DNA of 64,000 nt from Mangifera indica (lineage: Eukaryota; Streptophyta; Magnoliopsida; Sapindales; Anacardiaceae): the NCBI RefSeq assembly GCF_011075055.1, contig NC_058149.1:10236449-10300448 (forward strand), given 5' to 3'. Positions 1 through 10,583 of this stretch are shown here, piece after piece (the first letter of the stretch is position 1; the number at the start of each line of letters is the position of its first letter). The translations under genes and the position numbers were made by a program. The notes below the pieces were generated by a model that had not been told where the DNA came from, searched no databases, and saw nothing but the letters and a program-made list of their open reading frames with translations.

Positions 1-1473
1 GCAGTGTTGGGTAACCTTCTGGATTCTGGAAGCTTAGGCCGAGATATTAAATAAATAAATTATTTTTTATCTTAACACAGAAAATGACATAACCAGGCTC
101 TATGCATGACGAGATGGCACCAACCAATGTGAACCGACCGATGTGCGGATTCTCTGCTCGAGGTTGATCGGGCGGTCAGGATTGCATGTAGTTGATTGAT
201 TGGCTCTACGGTCGTTGACGGGTCACTCTTTTAATATTGTTTAATCCTGTAAGATTTGATGTTAACATTAAAGCCAAGATTAATCTTGCGGATGAGATTG
301 GCTTCTTGATTTTGTTTACAAATCTGACTGGGGCGAAGCTTCCGAATTTGAGTCAGGAGGGGTAAATTTGTCAATAAGGGAGTAGATGAGCTGTGTGGAC
401 ATCTGGGGTGCCATTTGCCAGAATGAGATGTCGTTACTTGAGGAAAGTCAATGGGTATTATTGTCATTTTACTTAGAAAATAACGTCCGCGTGATGACAT
501 CGTCTCTTTGGCTGCTCCGTCAAAATTAAAGTTTTGAAGACTTTATCATTTCTTTCTCCTGTAGAACAAGATTTGTATATTATTGTAATATATTTACGAA
601 TATTTGTGGAAAATGAACTGACAATATATCTAATCCTCTAGGCTTTATATAAGGTTAATTTCGTCAACTACAAGACACATCATCTTTATTTGGGTCAATC
701 AAGATATCGAGACAATGTTTACATCACTAAGAAATAATTTTTATTAAATCCAGATTATATAATTATTTTATTTTTATGTGTATAATTTTAATTAGTAAGA
801 GGGTGAATTATTCGTATTTTAGTTTAATTTATGTTTCGAATATATTTTTTCGAATTTTTTAACCTAAAACATATTAAACACATATTTTTATCATTTTTTT
901 TGTTTTTTATGAATTTTTAAAATACAAAATTATCCATTACATTTTTAATTAATTACCATAATATTATAACTATATAAAATAAAAAACTCAATTTAATTAA
1001 TTACTATAATATTATACTATATTATGTTTAATAGTCAATTAAATATTTTACATTTAAAAATTAACCAAAAAATATATAAAAAGTGCAAAAATTATTATCA
1101 ATATTATAGTATTTTTCTAAACGTATTATTGATGAGGTATTGTATTAAACTTGTACATATTCGTTTTATATCTTTTCTGTATTTGAATTTTATAATTTTT
1201 TTTAAACATATTTTTTATCATTTATCGTATTATAATTACATAATTTTCATACTTTTTTTTTTATTTTTTATCATTTTTCTATTTGGATGTAATGTATAAG
1301 AATATGATGTTACGTCCGGCTTTATAGGAAAATAATTATACAGAAGTAACGGGAGACCAACCTTAAGGGCTTGGAATAATTCTTATATAGCAACTTCAAA
1401 TATTATACCAAAATTTCTCTTAGAAACGTAAATAATATAATTTTGGGCATATATTCTCGAATAATACACTAAG
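1..1473. other. Non-coding left edge, no gene recognised
   Basis: The first 650 bases are less AT-rich than the rest and look low-copy. They may be the 5' or 3' flank of a gene beyond the left edge, but no exon with conserved residues is visible. Bases 650-1470 are very AT-rich, with only short ORFs of low-complexity composition. Confidence 0.4.
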
Positions 1474-1754
1474 GGGATATTAATTAAAATCGGCAAAAAA
1501 TTTTCTGTCTAAGCCTTTTTAGGCAAACGTACAACGGTTTTACCTTTATTGTCAAATTTAGTTTTAATTTCAAAAATACCCTCTCGACTTATCAGATAAC
1601 TGCCATGCATCAAACATAAGGGAAAACTTTTTTTTGATAGGCTTTTAGCATAGTATATCAGTTACATTATCATTCGATGATCCAAAAATTCAAAAACTTA
1701 TTCAAAATATCAATTATTAGTCCAATTGAAAATATTAACAAAGTGAAATGTGGG

Positions 1755-1845
1755 CGAAGTAGGGTGCGTAAATTGCGTAAGGTGCATAGAGTACGTAAGG
1801 TGTGTGGGTGCATAGGGTGCGTGAGTGCGTATAGGTGCGATTTAA
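1755..1845. repeat. Degenerate GTGCGTA minisatellite, left arm
   Basis: Short units of the form GGTGCGTAA or GGTGCATAG repeat about ten times with much variation. The same motif lies in reverse complement at 3180-3370, in the opposite arm of the TIR element. Confidence 0.7.
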
Positions 1846-2100
1846 GTGTGTACGCTATTCAGTTGCCATTTTTGACCTACTTGCGCTGCATACCGAAAAC
1901 ACAAACAACCCACCCATTTGTTATCTTGATATCCTTCCATTCACATTGGCATTATGGACATCAACATTGTGATTGAGAATGTTGTCTGATTTGTCTAAGG
2001 TAAGTACGTCTGAGAATGTTTAAATGCCATTGTTAAAATTGAAATTGTGATTGAGATGATTATGTTAGGTTTATGTAAGATGTTTTTAGTTTAGAGTTTA

Positions 2101-2385
2101 TTAAGTTTGTATTATACTATATATTTTAGCCGAATCTGTATTTGTTTGTGTTGCTAGTGACGGAGACGAAAGGGTTTGGCTCATTTCACACACACATACG
2201 CACTCTTCAAGCACGCACCCACGCACCATCATCATGATAATGATATTCATTTTCTCTGTCAAAATAAAAATCATTTGTTGGTAAGTCGCCCATTTGATAA
2301 CATCCTTCAGATGGACCTCTTTCGTCATGTACCCAATCTTGAGAAGGCTTTCAACTAACATCAATCGCAATATCATCACGATCAA
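2101..2385 (-). pseudogene. Possible transposase N-terminal fragment
   Basis: Reading on the minus strand inside the 2.2-kb TIR element gives about 40 residues with the spacing of a MuDR-type transposase N-terminal domain: a K-x-G-x-M stretch, then KDVIKWA, then V-R-x-C. The rest of the frame is low-complexity (Met/Ile runs from a GAT repeat). This is a weak resemblance judged by eye; no catalytic DDE region remains. Confidence 0.25.
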
Positions 2386-3179
2386 AGTTTACATTTATTC
2401 TACATTTTTTTGATGTACTTTCTCGTTGCATATATATATTATCTACGGAGTGAATTTCAGTGGATGGAAAAGGGTTTTGATTAACCACTTAGTGAATCTC
2501 TTGTTCTGTTTTTGGATGTTGTTGTTCATTCTTAGCTTGTACTTCTTCTATATGTTATTGCTCAATTTGATTTGCTACCATTTCAAAAAACAAGGAAGAC
2601 TTTCTCTATGACCTAGACAACTTCATCATCATCTGAATATCATAATCATCTTTTAATAAAATGACAAATCACTAAATTCTATTAGATTTGACATATAAAT
2701 TTTTATCTCAGAAAAACTTCTATCGATACTTAAACGAGAAGATACTATTTTTACAAATCCATCATAATTGATTTTTCTACGTACTAAAACTAACGATTGA
2801 GCTCCACCAATATATTTTAAATTCTTATCACCTTGTTTACGCCATTGCCCACTAAATTCAAGCATGAATATCATTTCTATCAATTTTTTCAATCAATTTA
2901 AGCAAGTGAAAATGAAGCAACAAAGATCAATTGAAGCAAGTGAAAATGAAAGAAAGTGAAATATAGTTTGTTCCTAATCATTTAAATAAAGAGTAAAAAA
3001 GTGAAGTTGTGTTGATGGACTAAATGGATTCACCTACTTTCAAGATAACAATTCAACTCATTAATTACTCAAATCAGTTTTTTATATAAATTATATTTAT
3101 GCAATTGATTAGTGACAACTGCGGTTGTATTAATTTTTTAGTTTCCCCAGCCAATTAGCTCAATATTTTCCGCAACTCA

Positions 3180-3370
3180 CGCACCCCATGCACCTGCTCT
3201 CAACTTATGCACCATTTACTCACTCTACGCACTCTTTACGCACTATACGCACCTTTTATGCACCCTGCGCACCTTCTACGCACTCTATGCACCCTTCACG
3301 CACCTTCTATGCACCCTATACGCACCTTCTACGCACTCTGTATGTACTCACACACTCTATGTGCACCCTA
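3180..3370. repeat. Degenerate TACGCACC minisatellite, right arm
   Basis: About 15-18 units of CTACGCAC/CTATGCACC type. It is the inverted counterpart of the array at 1755-1845 and belongs to the same TIR element. Confidence 0.75.
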
Positions 3371-3699
3371 TTTGCATCGTTTTCGCACTTATCATACTCC
3401 TTACTTATGTTATTTTTTTGTTACTATCTTTATTTGAAACCCTAAACAAAAATTTATCAATTAAGTATGTTTTTAATCCTTAAAATATGAATTAGTGAGA
3501 GTTCAAATAAGAAATTATCAAATCTGGTAAAAAAATTTATGCGATCAAATATGATGTAAATCATTGAGAATGACATAATAAATCGGAAGAGGATAATTTT
3601 AGAATCACAACTAAATTTGTCAATAAAGGTAAAACTGTTATATGTTTTTCTAAAAAAGTTTAGACTGAAAATTTTTTTGTCGATTTTAGTTAATATCCC

Positions 3700-4920
3700 T
3701 CTAAACCAAACAACATTAAAAATATTCTTGTATTTAATTCGTTCACTTAAAATCATATACCCATTATCGTCATTTCCTCTCATCCCAAACAGTGGTTGCA
3801 AAATCATTCAAGTAATTCCAATCATCATTATTATTTTCTAGCACGGTTTGGCAGCCTCGCATATTTGTTGGTGTACGGAAATTCCCATCAACACCACTCA
3901 AACTTAATCATCATATGCATTATGAGTTGACAAATATGTCTCTCTCTAATTACTTATAGCCCTATCCATTGATACTAAAACGAAATGTTTAATTATTGTT
4001 AGCGCCGGTTTGTCCAGGGGATCGAAATATTATTTTATAACCTATTTTTTATTTTTTAAATTATTTTTTAAATTTATAAATAATAATTTTTTTATAATTT
4101 ATTATTATTAATAATAATGTAATAAATAATATAAGAATACCATTTTCAACTTAAATATTAAAATATTATTAAAATAAATTTAATTTTATTATAATTATAT
4201 TATTTGTTTTAATGATAAAAATATTTTGACTTTAACTAATATAATAAATAATATAAAAATATTTTAAAACAATTATATTTAAAAACGTTAAAGTAAAATA
4301 ATATCTTATATTTTTTTTATTATTTTTAATTAAATATAATAATAATTTATATTTAATAACTTTTTAAATGTTTTATTTTTTATTTTTTATAATAAATATT
4401 ACGTAAACAAACACTTTTTTATCGTCATCATATATTATTTGCGCGTCCTCGTCAAAAAATTAAGATGAACAAATCAATTAAAGCACAACTACTTTCAACT
4501 TCTCAGTTTTTACATGCATGTATTTGGAACTTCACCAAACAAATGAATTTTTATTTTTTAATTTTATGTGCATTTTGACTGGAAATTTTCTCTAAAAATA
4601 CTCTTTCATATATACTCGTTTTCAATTTCAATAAATCTGGCTAATAAAATAAAAATAATAATAATAGTAAACTTAAAGTTAGGAGAAAAGTCTTAGTTTG
4701 TATACGAACTATGAGTCAGAATGTTGACATTTTCCCCCGTCAACATATTCAAATTAATTTACTATATTTAATTATTTTATTAATCTTGTTTATAATGGGT
4801 TGACCGAACCATTTATTTCAAAACATAAATTAATAGTAGACGATTGCACGCAAGGGAACCAGTTGAGCTAACGAAGACTCTCGTTAGTGGTTACCGTCCG
4901 AAACACAGCCAATTTCCTAT
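3700..4920. other. AT-rich intergenic DNA with a probable AT-rich MITE
   Basis: No gene is seen. About 4010-4415 is an AT-rich block that starts near GGTTTGTCCAGG and ends near ACGTAAACAAACAC, so the termini are roughly complementary. A similar block lies at 51885-52205. The remainder is unique-looking AT-rich sequence. Confidence 0.35.
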
Positions 4921-5634
4921 AGGCCAAAAGTCTGGTTCCCACCCAAGGTTAGGTGCATTTCCAAATTCATACTCTTTAATTTTAAAAAATGTAAACTCCT
5001 ACTTATAAGTAAAATTCTATTAAAAAACTTAGTTAATATTAATGGTAAAATTATTATTTAATAAATAATTTAAAAAACTAAAATTTCATTATATTTTTTC
5101 TCTACAATTTAAAAATATAATAATCTTTTTACTTAAAGTTTAAAAAATAATAATTTCACCCTTAGAGTTTTAAAACTATACTCAAAAACAGTAAAGTTTG
5201 CAATCTCCAATCACTTTAACTCTCTCTCCTAACTTATCTCTTTCTGTTGACTTATTCTCATCCATTGACAATAGACATTTCCTCCGACAAAAAAAAAATC
5301 GTCTTTATTAAAGTTAATCATTTTAATCAAAGGATGGGAACAAGTTGGTAAAGAAAGATAACCTGTAGGAGGACCAATGTTTCAAATTTTTAAAGATGAA
5401 ATTGCTACTTTTAAAATTTTAGATAAGAAAAATTATTTGATTTTCAAATTAAAGAAAAAATATGATAAAACTTTATTTTTTAAAATTATTTTGTTAAATA
5501 ATAGTTTTATCTTTAATTTTAATTAATAATTTTAATAAAATATTATTTATAGATGAGATTTTAAATTTTTAAAAGTAGAAATTAGAAGAGTTTAGCGTTA
5601 CATTTAACCTTGGGTGGGAACAAGAATTTTGGCC
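4921..5634. mobile_element. Foldback MITE with 9-bp target duplication (Mutator-like)
   Basis: The element begins AGGCCAAAAGTCTGGTTCCC and ends with the complement, ACCTTGGGTGGGAACAAG then TTTTGGCC. It is flanked by a perfect 9-bp direct repeat, ATTTCCTAT, at 4912-4920 and 5635-5643. The 9-bp duplication is the hallmark of Mutator-type transposition. It has no coding capacity. It shares termini and layout with the elements at 6135, 9677 and 62186. Confidence 0.85.
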
Positions 5635-5927
5635 ATTTCCTATTTGAATATGCACGTGTAAAGGGCTGACCAAAACGCAGGGAAACAGTCTATGGTGTAA
5701 GCGTGTTTATAAACGAAACGACAACGTGCAGTAATGAATAGGGTAAATAATAATTAGGTAATGGGCCAAAGTCAATCTTATGATTGGGCCAGCTTTTCAT
5801 ATTAAAAAAAAAAATTGTTGAAGAAGTTCAGAGTTGGACTGGCTCTGGCTGCCTCTTAAACGTGTAAAGGCTTTTCCCCACGTGATTTTTAATTAAAGTC
5901 TAAAACATCATCATTTTAGCGTGCAGA

Positions 5928-6085
5928 TGATATAATAAAGATTCTAATATTTAATATTTATATATAAAATTATATCTATGAAAAATAACATCCTATTATA
6001 TAATTTAATATTATTTAATTTTTAATTATTTAATTATATAATAATATATTATTATTTATACATATTATTTATATTTTATAACTCT
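5928..6085. repeat. AT-rich palindromic MITE-like repeat
   Basis: The block is built of TATATAAAATTATAT and TATATAATAATATATTATT motifs in both orientations. It belongs to a dispersed AT-rich family with members near 9466, 13695, 25650, 32175, 33555, 51085, 59950 and 61965. Confidence 0.5.
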
Positions 6086-6134
6086 GATTGTATTTGAATT
6101 GAGTAGACTAATCTCTTTATGAACTTCATTTTTT

Positions 6135-6836
6135 GGGGCAAAAGACTTATTTCTATCTAAAGTTTTATGAACTCCTAAACTTTCATTCGTTAATTTTTTT
6201 AAAAATCTAAATACTTACTTTTTTGTTAAAATTCATGATTAGAGTTAAGTGTAAAAATATCATTTAGTTAAATATATTTAAAAAACTAAAAATTTATCAT
6301 ATTTTTCTTCTTTAGTTTACAAATTTAATAATTTTTTTTCATCCAAAGTTTAAAAAGTGACTATTTTCCTTTAAGGTTTTGAAACCATTTCGACCGTATT
6401 CTCTCTCCCTTCTCATTTAAAACCTTAAACTCTGGTCGTCTTTGACGAAGACGATTGTCTTTGTTTCAAACAATGACAAATTGTTTTCGTCTCTGAGACA
6501 AAGACGATCATCTTCGTCAGGGACAGTCAAGGTTTAGGGTTTTAGATTGGGAATGAGAGAGAACACGATCGGAGATAACAAAGTTCATCATTTTCAATGA
6601 GAGTTTCAAAACTCTAAAAAAGAAATACGCACATTTCAAACTTGAGGTGGGTGAAAATTGTTAAATTTTTTAATTAATGTGATAAATTTTTAATTCTTTA
6701 AATATTTTTAACTAAATAACATTTTTATTCTTAATCTTTATAATAAATTTTAACAAAAATCTAAAAATTTAAATTTTTAAAAATTAACAAATGGGAGTTT
6801 AAAATTTCACAAAATCTTGGGTGGAAATAAATCCCC
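6135..6836. mobile_element. Diverged copy of the AGGCC foldback MITE
   Basis: The left end, GGGGCAAAAGACTTATTTC, and right end, TCTTGGGTGGAAATAAATCC, match the termini of the 4921 element with several changes. The interior carries inverted GACGAAGACGA / TCGTCTTTGTC tracts around 6440-6520. The flanks TCATTTTTT and TATTTTTTT (8 of 9 bases) may be the target duplication, but they are low-complexity. Confidence 0.7.
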
Positions 6837-7559
6837 TATTTTTTTTACGTAGGAAACATATCGTTTCCAGGTTATTTAGAAGTGGCAAAAATAATCCAAA
6901 TTTTCACATGGATGAGAATAAAGATTAAAGTATTTAACTATATTTAGTCCGAAACACCTTTAGAAAGAAAAACAAATTGGAAGATTGTTTTATTGATTTC
7001 AATTGAAAATATAGAAATTACTTCATGATAATATAAACTTGACAATCTTTTAGGCAAATTACAGTATTGAAACCATGTCTTGTTTGTAAGTACTCAAAAG
7101 TCAAATTCTTCTTTTATATCTTATTTTTCCTACATGAATATGAATCAATAAGTGTTTTTAAAACATATATAATATACAATATTATTTGAAATTGTGGTTA
7201 TCTCTACGGTGGTATGTCTTAAGAATTTGAAATGTACTAACATACCAATTTCACAATATAGGTCAAAGCAAATTTAAACATTGCTAAGTCTTTTAAGGCC
7301 TAAATGTTTGATGATTGTATAGTACAATAATTCAATCCTAGATCCAAATTGATATTAATATCTATATCATACTCAAATATTCAAGGTGTTTACCACTTAA
7401 TCAATAATTCCAACCTATTAATTTTTTAAGTTGATCGATGATATTTTGAGATTCAGAGATTGAGTTTATGTTCCTCAAGATACCAAGATAAGACAAAGGA
7501 TTTTGATAGACTCATAATGTTATTTTGACCTATATTAGGAGTATGAAGATATATCAAGA
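6837..7559. other. Intergenic, nothing recognised
   Basis: AT-rich sequence without a long ORF or clear repeat structure. It leads into the retrotransposon relic that follows. Confidence 0.4.
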
Positions 7560-8560
7560 CTTAAACAAGAGTTTCTATTAACCCAACATAAAGAGGGATG
7601 CAGGTGAGTTCGTGGCTAGATGTCTCACTTGTTAGCAGGTTATAGTCTTTGAGTATTCTTGAGCGAACATGGGAGTAGGTTGTCAGAAGTTCATAGTTGG
7701 GCTCCCAAGGTTAAAAAAGGATTTAATGCGCTATGGATGATTGTAGATCAACTTACCAAGTTAGCGTATTTTCTGGTAATGAAGGATGCTACCTTGATAG
7801 TCAATTATATATAAGGGAGATACTGAGATTACATAGGATACCTAGGACCATAGTGTTAGATTGGGATACAAGGACTGTATCTAACTTTTGGAGGAGTTTG
7901 CAGAGATCATTTGGTATTGAACTTGCTTTTGGTATTGCTTACATCCCTAAACAAATAGACAAAATGAAATGACCAATCATATTATTGAGAACATGTTTTG
8001 GGTTTGTTGTCTGGATCATAGGGTAAGTTGAACAGATCTAGTACCATTAATGAATTACATCTATAATTACAGTAATCAGACAACGATCAAAATAAAGTTA
8101 TATAAGACACTCTATAGTAGAAGTTATATGTCCCTTACTCATTGGGATGATTTGGGTGAGAGAATTACACTAGAGCAATCACTTAGGTCGGAGATGATTG
8201 AGAAAATGATTAAAGATGTCAGACTAATTAGGCAAAGAATGAAGCATGCCTAGGATTATTAAAAAATGTTATGTGGACAAGAGAAAGAAAGATCTAAAGT
8301 TTATTGTTGATGACAAGGTTTTTGTTAAAGTAGCCTTATACAGACTAGTTATGAGCTTCGAGAGAAAAGATAAATTGGCTCACAAATTTATCAATCCATT
8401 TGAGGTTTTGGAGTGAATCATTAAGGTTTGTGCATACTCACATTGCCAACAAGCGTGCATCACATTCATAATGTATTCTTTGTCCCATTTCTTTACTAGT
8501 ATGTGAGAGATCTTAACACATTTTGAGGACATACAAGATTGAGTTGTTAGAGAACCTTGT
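7560..8560 (+). pseudogene. Ty3/gypsy retrotransposon integrase relic
   Basis: Translation in shifting plus frames gives the order of a gypsy integrase: a stretch like EFVARCLTC, then MIVDQLTKLAYFLV (integrase core, D of the DDE triad), then IPRTIVLDWDTR, equivalent to the usual VSDRD..F block, then ERKDKLAHKFINPFEVLE resembling the C-terminal GPF/Y-type region. Numerous stops and frameshifts break it. No LTRs, RT or gag are seen nearby, so this is a truncated relic. It is an old plant retroelement copy with no coding ability. Confidence 0.75.
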
Positions 8561-9465
8561 CTATGAGGTGTGATCAGTTCAAATTCTAGATAGATTAGTC
8601 AAGGTGCTTTGAAACAAGCAGATACCCTTTGTGAAAGTGTTTTAAAAGAATCAAAAGGTTGAAAAAACGATCTGAGAGGTTGAACTATTTGATTGAATTT
8701 TAAAGATAGAATTCTACATAAGAAATGAAAAAATGAAACATCTATTGGTAAGATTAAAAGGCTTTATGACATTAGATTCAAATGTATTTTCAGTTGTAAG
8801 AATAATTCGAATAGAGAAATGCTATTTGTTTAAAAAAAGATAAGAAGGGTCAGTTCTCAATTCAGACGTTGAAATTGTCTCATTTAATAGAGTTCTCAAA
8901 ATTTTAGTTAATGGTCATTAAAAATAATCAAATTCATACATAAATCAAAAAATGAACCAAGATAGTTGATGGACCCTTCAACTTTGCAAAGGAAAATTAT
9001 CATTGCCCCTTTATGCGAAGAATGTTTAACTTATCTCCTTCATTCACGTAGAATGTTTACATTTAACCCCAAGTTACTAAGACTCAAGTCCACACTTAAA
9101 ATTATACGTTGTTTATCTAGAGGTTACATTAACTACACCCCCTATTCTATGCAAGCAACTTACAATTGCATCTTTTTAGAGTTACATGTTTGCACTTACC
9201 TCTCATTTAACATTTACCCAGTTCATGTATGATAACACACATGAACTATTGAAATCCAATCAATAGCTTGAGTTTATTGCCCAATTTTCCAATATCATGC
9301 AAATACAATTCTACTCTCTTTAATTTAATGACATTTACAACTCAATCGTTAAAATAATAATCAAATTCATTATATTTCTAACAATCAAATTCATCAAATA
9401 TTTGAAACGATCAATTAAACAAAAGAAAATGTTGACCAACAATAAAGAACGATGAGAAAATCTCT
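8561..9465. other. Intergenic, nothing recognised
   Basis: No gene or repeat structure that I can support; only short ORFs without conserved features. Confidence 0.4.
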
Positions 9466-9642
9466 CAAATAATTATATATTATTATATGATAAAATGTTA
9501 GTTTATCTTTTATTTAAAATTATATTATATAATAATATATAATTTTATTGATAAAATAGTATTATATATATAATTTTATATATAAATAATAATATATTAT
9601 TATATAATTAAACAGTTTAAAATTAAAAATAAACTAATTTTA
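9466..9642. repeat. AT-rich palindromic MITE-like repeat
   Basis: TATATTATTATATGAT at the left and ATAATATATTATTATAT at the right are near-complementary around an AT-rich centre. It is a member of the dispersed AT-rich family and abuts an ATT microsatellite at 9648-9676. Confidence 0.5.
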
Positions 9643-9676
9643 ACTATTTATTATTATTATTATTGTTATTATTATT

Positions 9677-10467
9677 AGGCCAAAAGACTTATCCCACCCA
9701 AGGTATAGTGAATTCTCAAATTCTCACCCACCAACTTTGAAAAACCCAAACATCCATCCACAATCAAATTTTCGTTAAAAATTTCAATTAACGTTAAAGG
9801 TAGAATTGTCATTTAGCAAAAAATTAAAGTTTTATTATATTTTCTCTCTCATATTTAAAAACTTACATTTTCCCCCCAACCCAATGTTTGAAAAGTGACA
9901 AAAACCCCCTAGGGTTTGTTTCTCTTCCTCCGATGTCGATTTCTCCTTCCCCGACTGTCGGTCGTCTTCCCTTCCCCTCTTATCTCTCCTTTGGTCTCTC
10001 TCTATAGCCTCTTCGGCCGTCTTTGACCAGAGACAAAGACGATGGTCTTCGTCTGAGAGATGAAGATGACGCATCTTCATTTCAGACGAAGATGACGCGT
10101 CTTCGTCTTCGTCTCCGGTTGAAGATGGCCTGAGAGGCTAGGCTGAGAGACCAGAGGAGAGGTAAGGGGGAAGGGAGGACGGTCGACGGTCAGGGAAGGA
10201 AAAATCGATGTTGGAGAAAGAGGAACAAACCTTAGGGGGGTTTTTGTCACTTTTCAAACCTTGGGTTGGGGGGAAAATGTAAGTTTTTGAATATTAGAGA
10301 AAAAAATGTGATAAAACTTTAATTTTTTGCTAAATGATGAGTCTACCCCTAACGTTAATTGAAATTTTTAACGGAAATTTGATTGTAGGTGGGTGTTTGG
10401 GTTTTTCAAAGTTGGTGGGTGGGAATTGCGAGTTAACTATTCCTTGGGTGGGAAAATTTTTGGCCTC
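9677..10467. mobile_element. Foldback MITE inserted in the protease promoter
   Basis: It starts AGGCCAAAAGACTTATCCCA and ends TGGGTGGGAAAATTTTTGGCC. The two halves are complementary almost throughout: CTTCCTCCGATGTCGA near 9925 pairs with TCGATGTTGGAGAAAG near 10206, and the hinge lies at the GACGAAGATGACGCGTCTTC tract near 10085. The whole element would fold into one hairpin of roughly 390 bp. ATTATTATT lies on both sides but in a microsatellite, so the duplication cannot be proved here. The right end is only 117 bp from the protease start codon. Confidence 0.85.
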
Positions 10468-10583
10468 ATTATTATTATTGATACCACGCCTTTCTTGGTT
10501 ACAGCATTGTTTACGCACATGGTGTCCATTTGACTCACTCCCTATACCCGCTCTCACGGACTGAGAGAAAAAGAGAGAGACAA
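10468..10583 (+). promoter_or_regulatory. Short upstream region of the protease gene
   Basis: Only 117 bases separate the MITE from the start codon. They contain no convincing TATA box, and a purine-rich GAGAAAAAGAGAGAG stretch precedes the ATG, as is common in plant 5' leaders. The core promoter is therefore either TATA-less or lies within the MITE. Confidence 0.35.

Larger units (their letters stand above)
1474..3699. mobile_element. 2.2-kb terminal-inverted-repeat transposon remnant, possibly Mutator-like
   Basis: The left end (GGGATATTAATTAAAATCGG from 1474) is the near-perfect reverse complement of the right end (3699 backwards). The match continues for about 110 bases on each side, for example TTTTACCTTTATTG near 1540 against its complement near 3625. 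Inside both arms are degenerate minisatellites in opposite orientation: GGTGCGTA/GGTGCATA units at 1755-1845 and TACGCACC/TATGCACC units at 3180-3370. Such long repeat-bearing arms, starting with GGGA, fit a Mutator-like element. No clear target duplication was found. The left flank reads CACTAAGGGG, so a degenerate CACTA element is an alternative, but the right end does not mirror it. Confidence 0.65.

Noticed and set aside
1024..1299. 91-codon ORF rich in Phe/Ile/Tyr
   Set aside because: Reads through AT-rich DNA; apparent membrane character is only composition.
1465..1480. CACTA transposon end (CACTAAGGGG)
   Set aside because: The opposite end does not finish in TAGTG and no 3-bp duplication is present; the matching terminus is GGGATATT.
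3188..3445. Two overlapping ORFs of His/Leu/Thr/Pro repeats
   Set aside because: They translate the TACGCACC minisatellite in two frames; no independent coding evidence.
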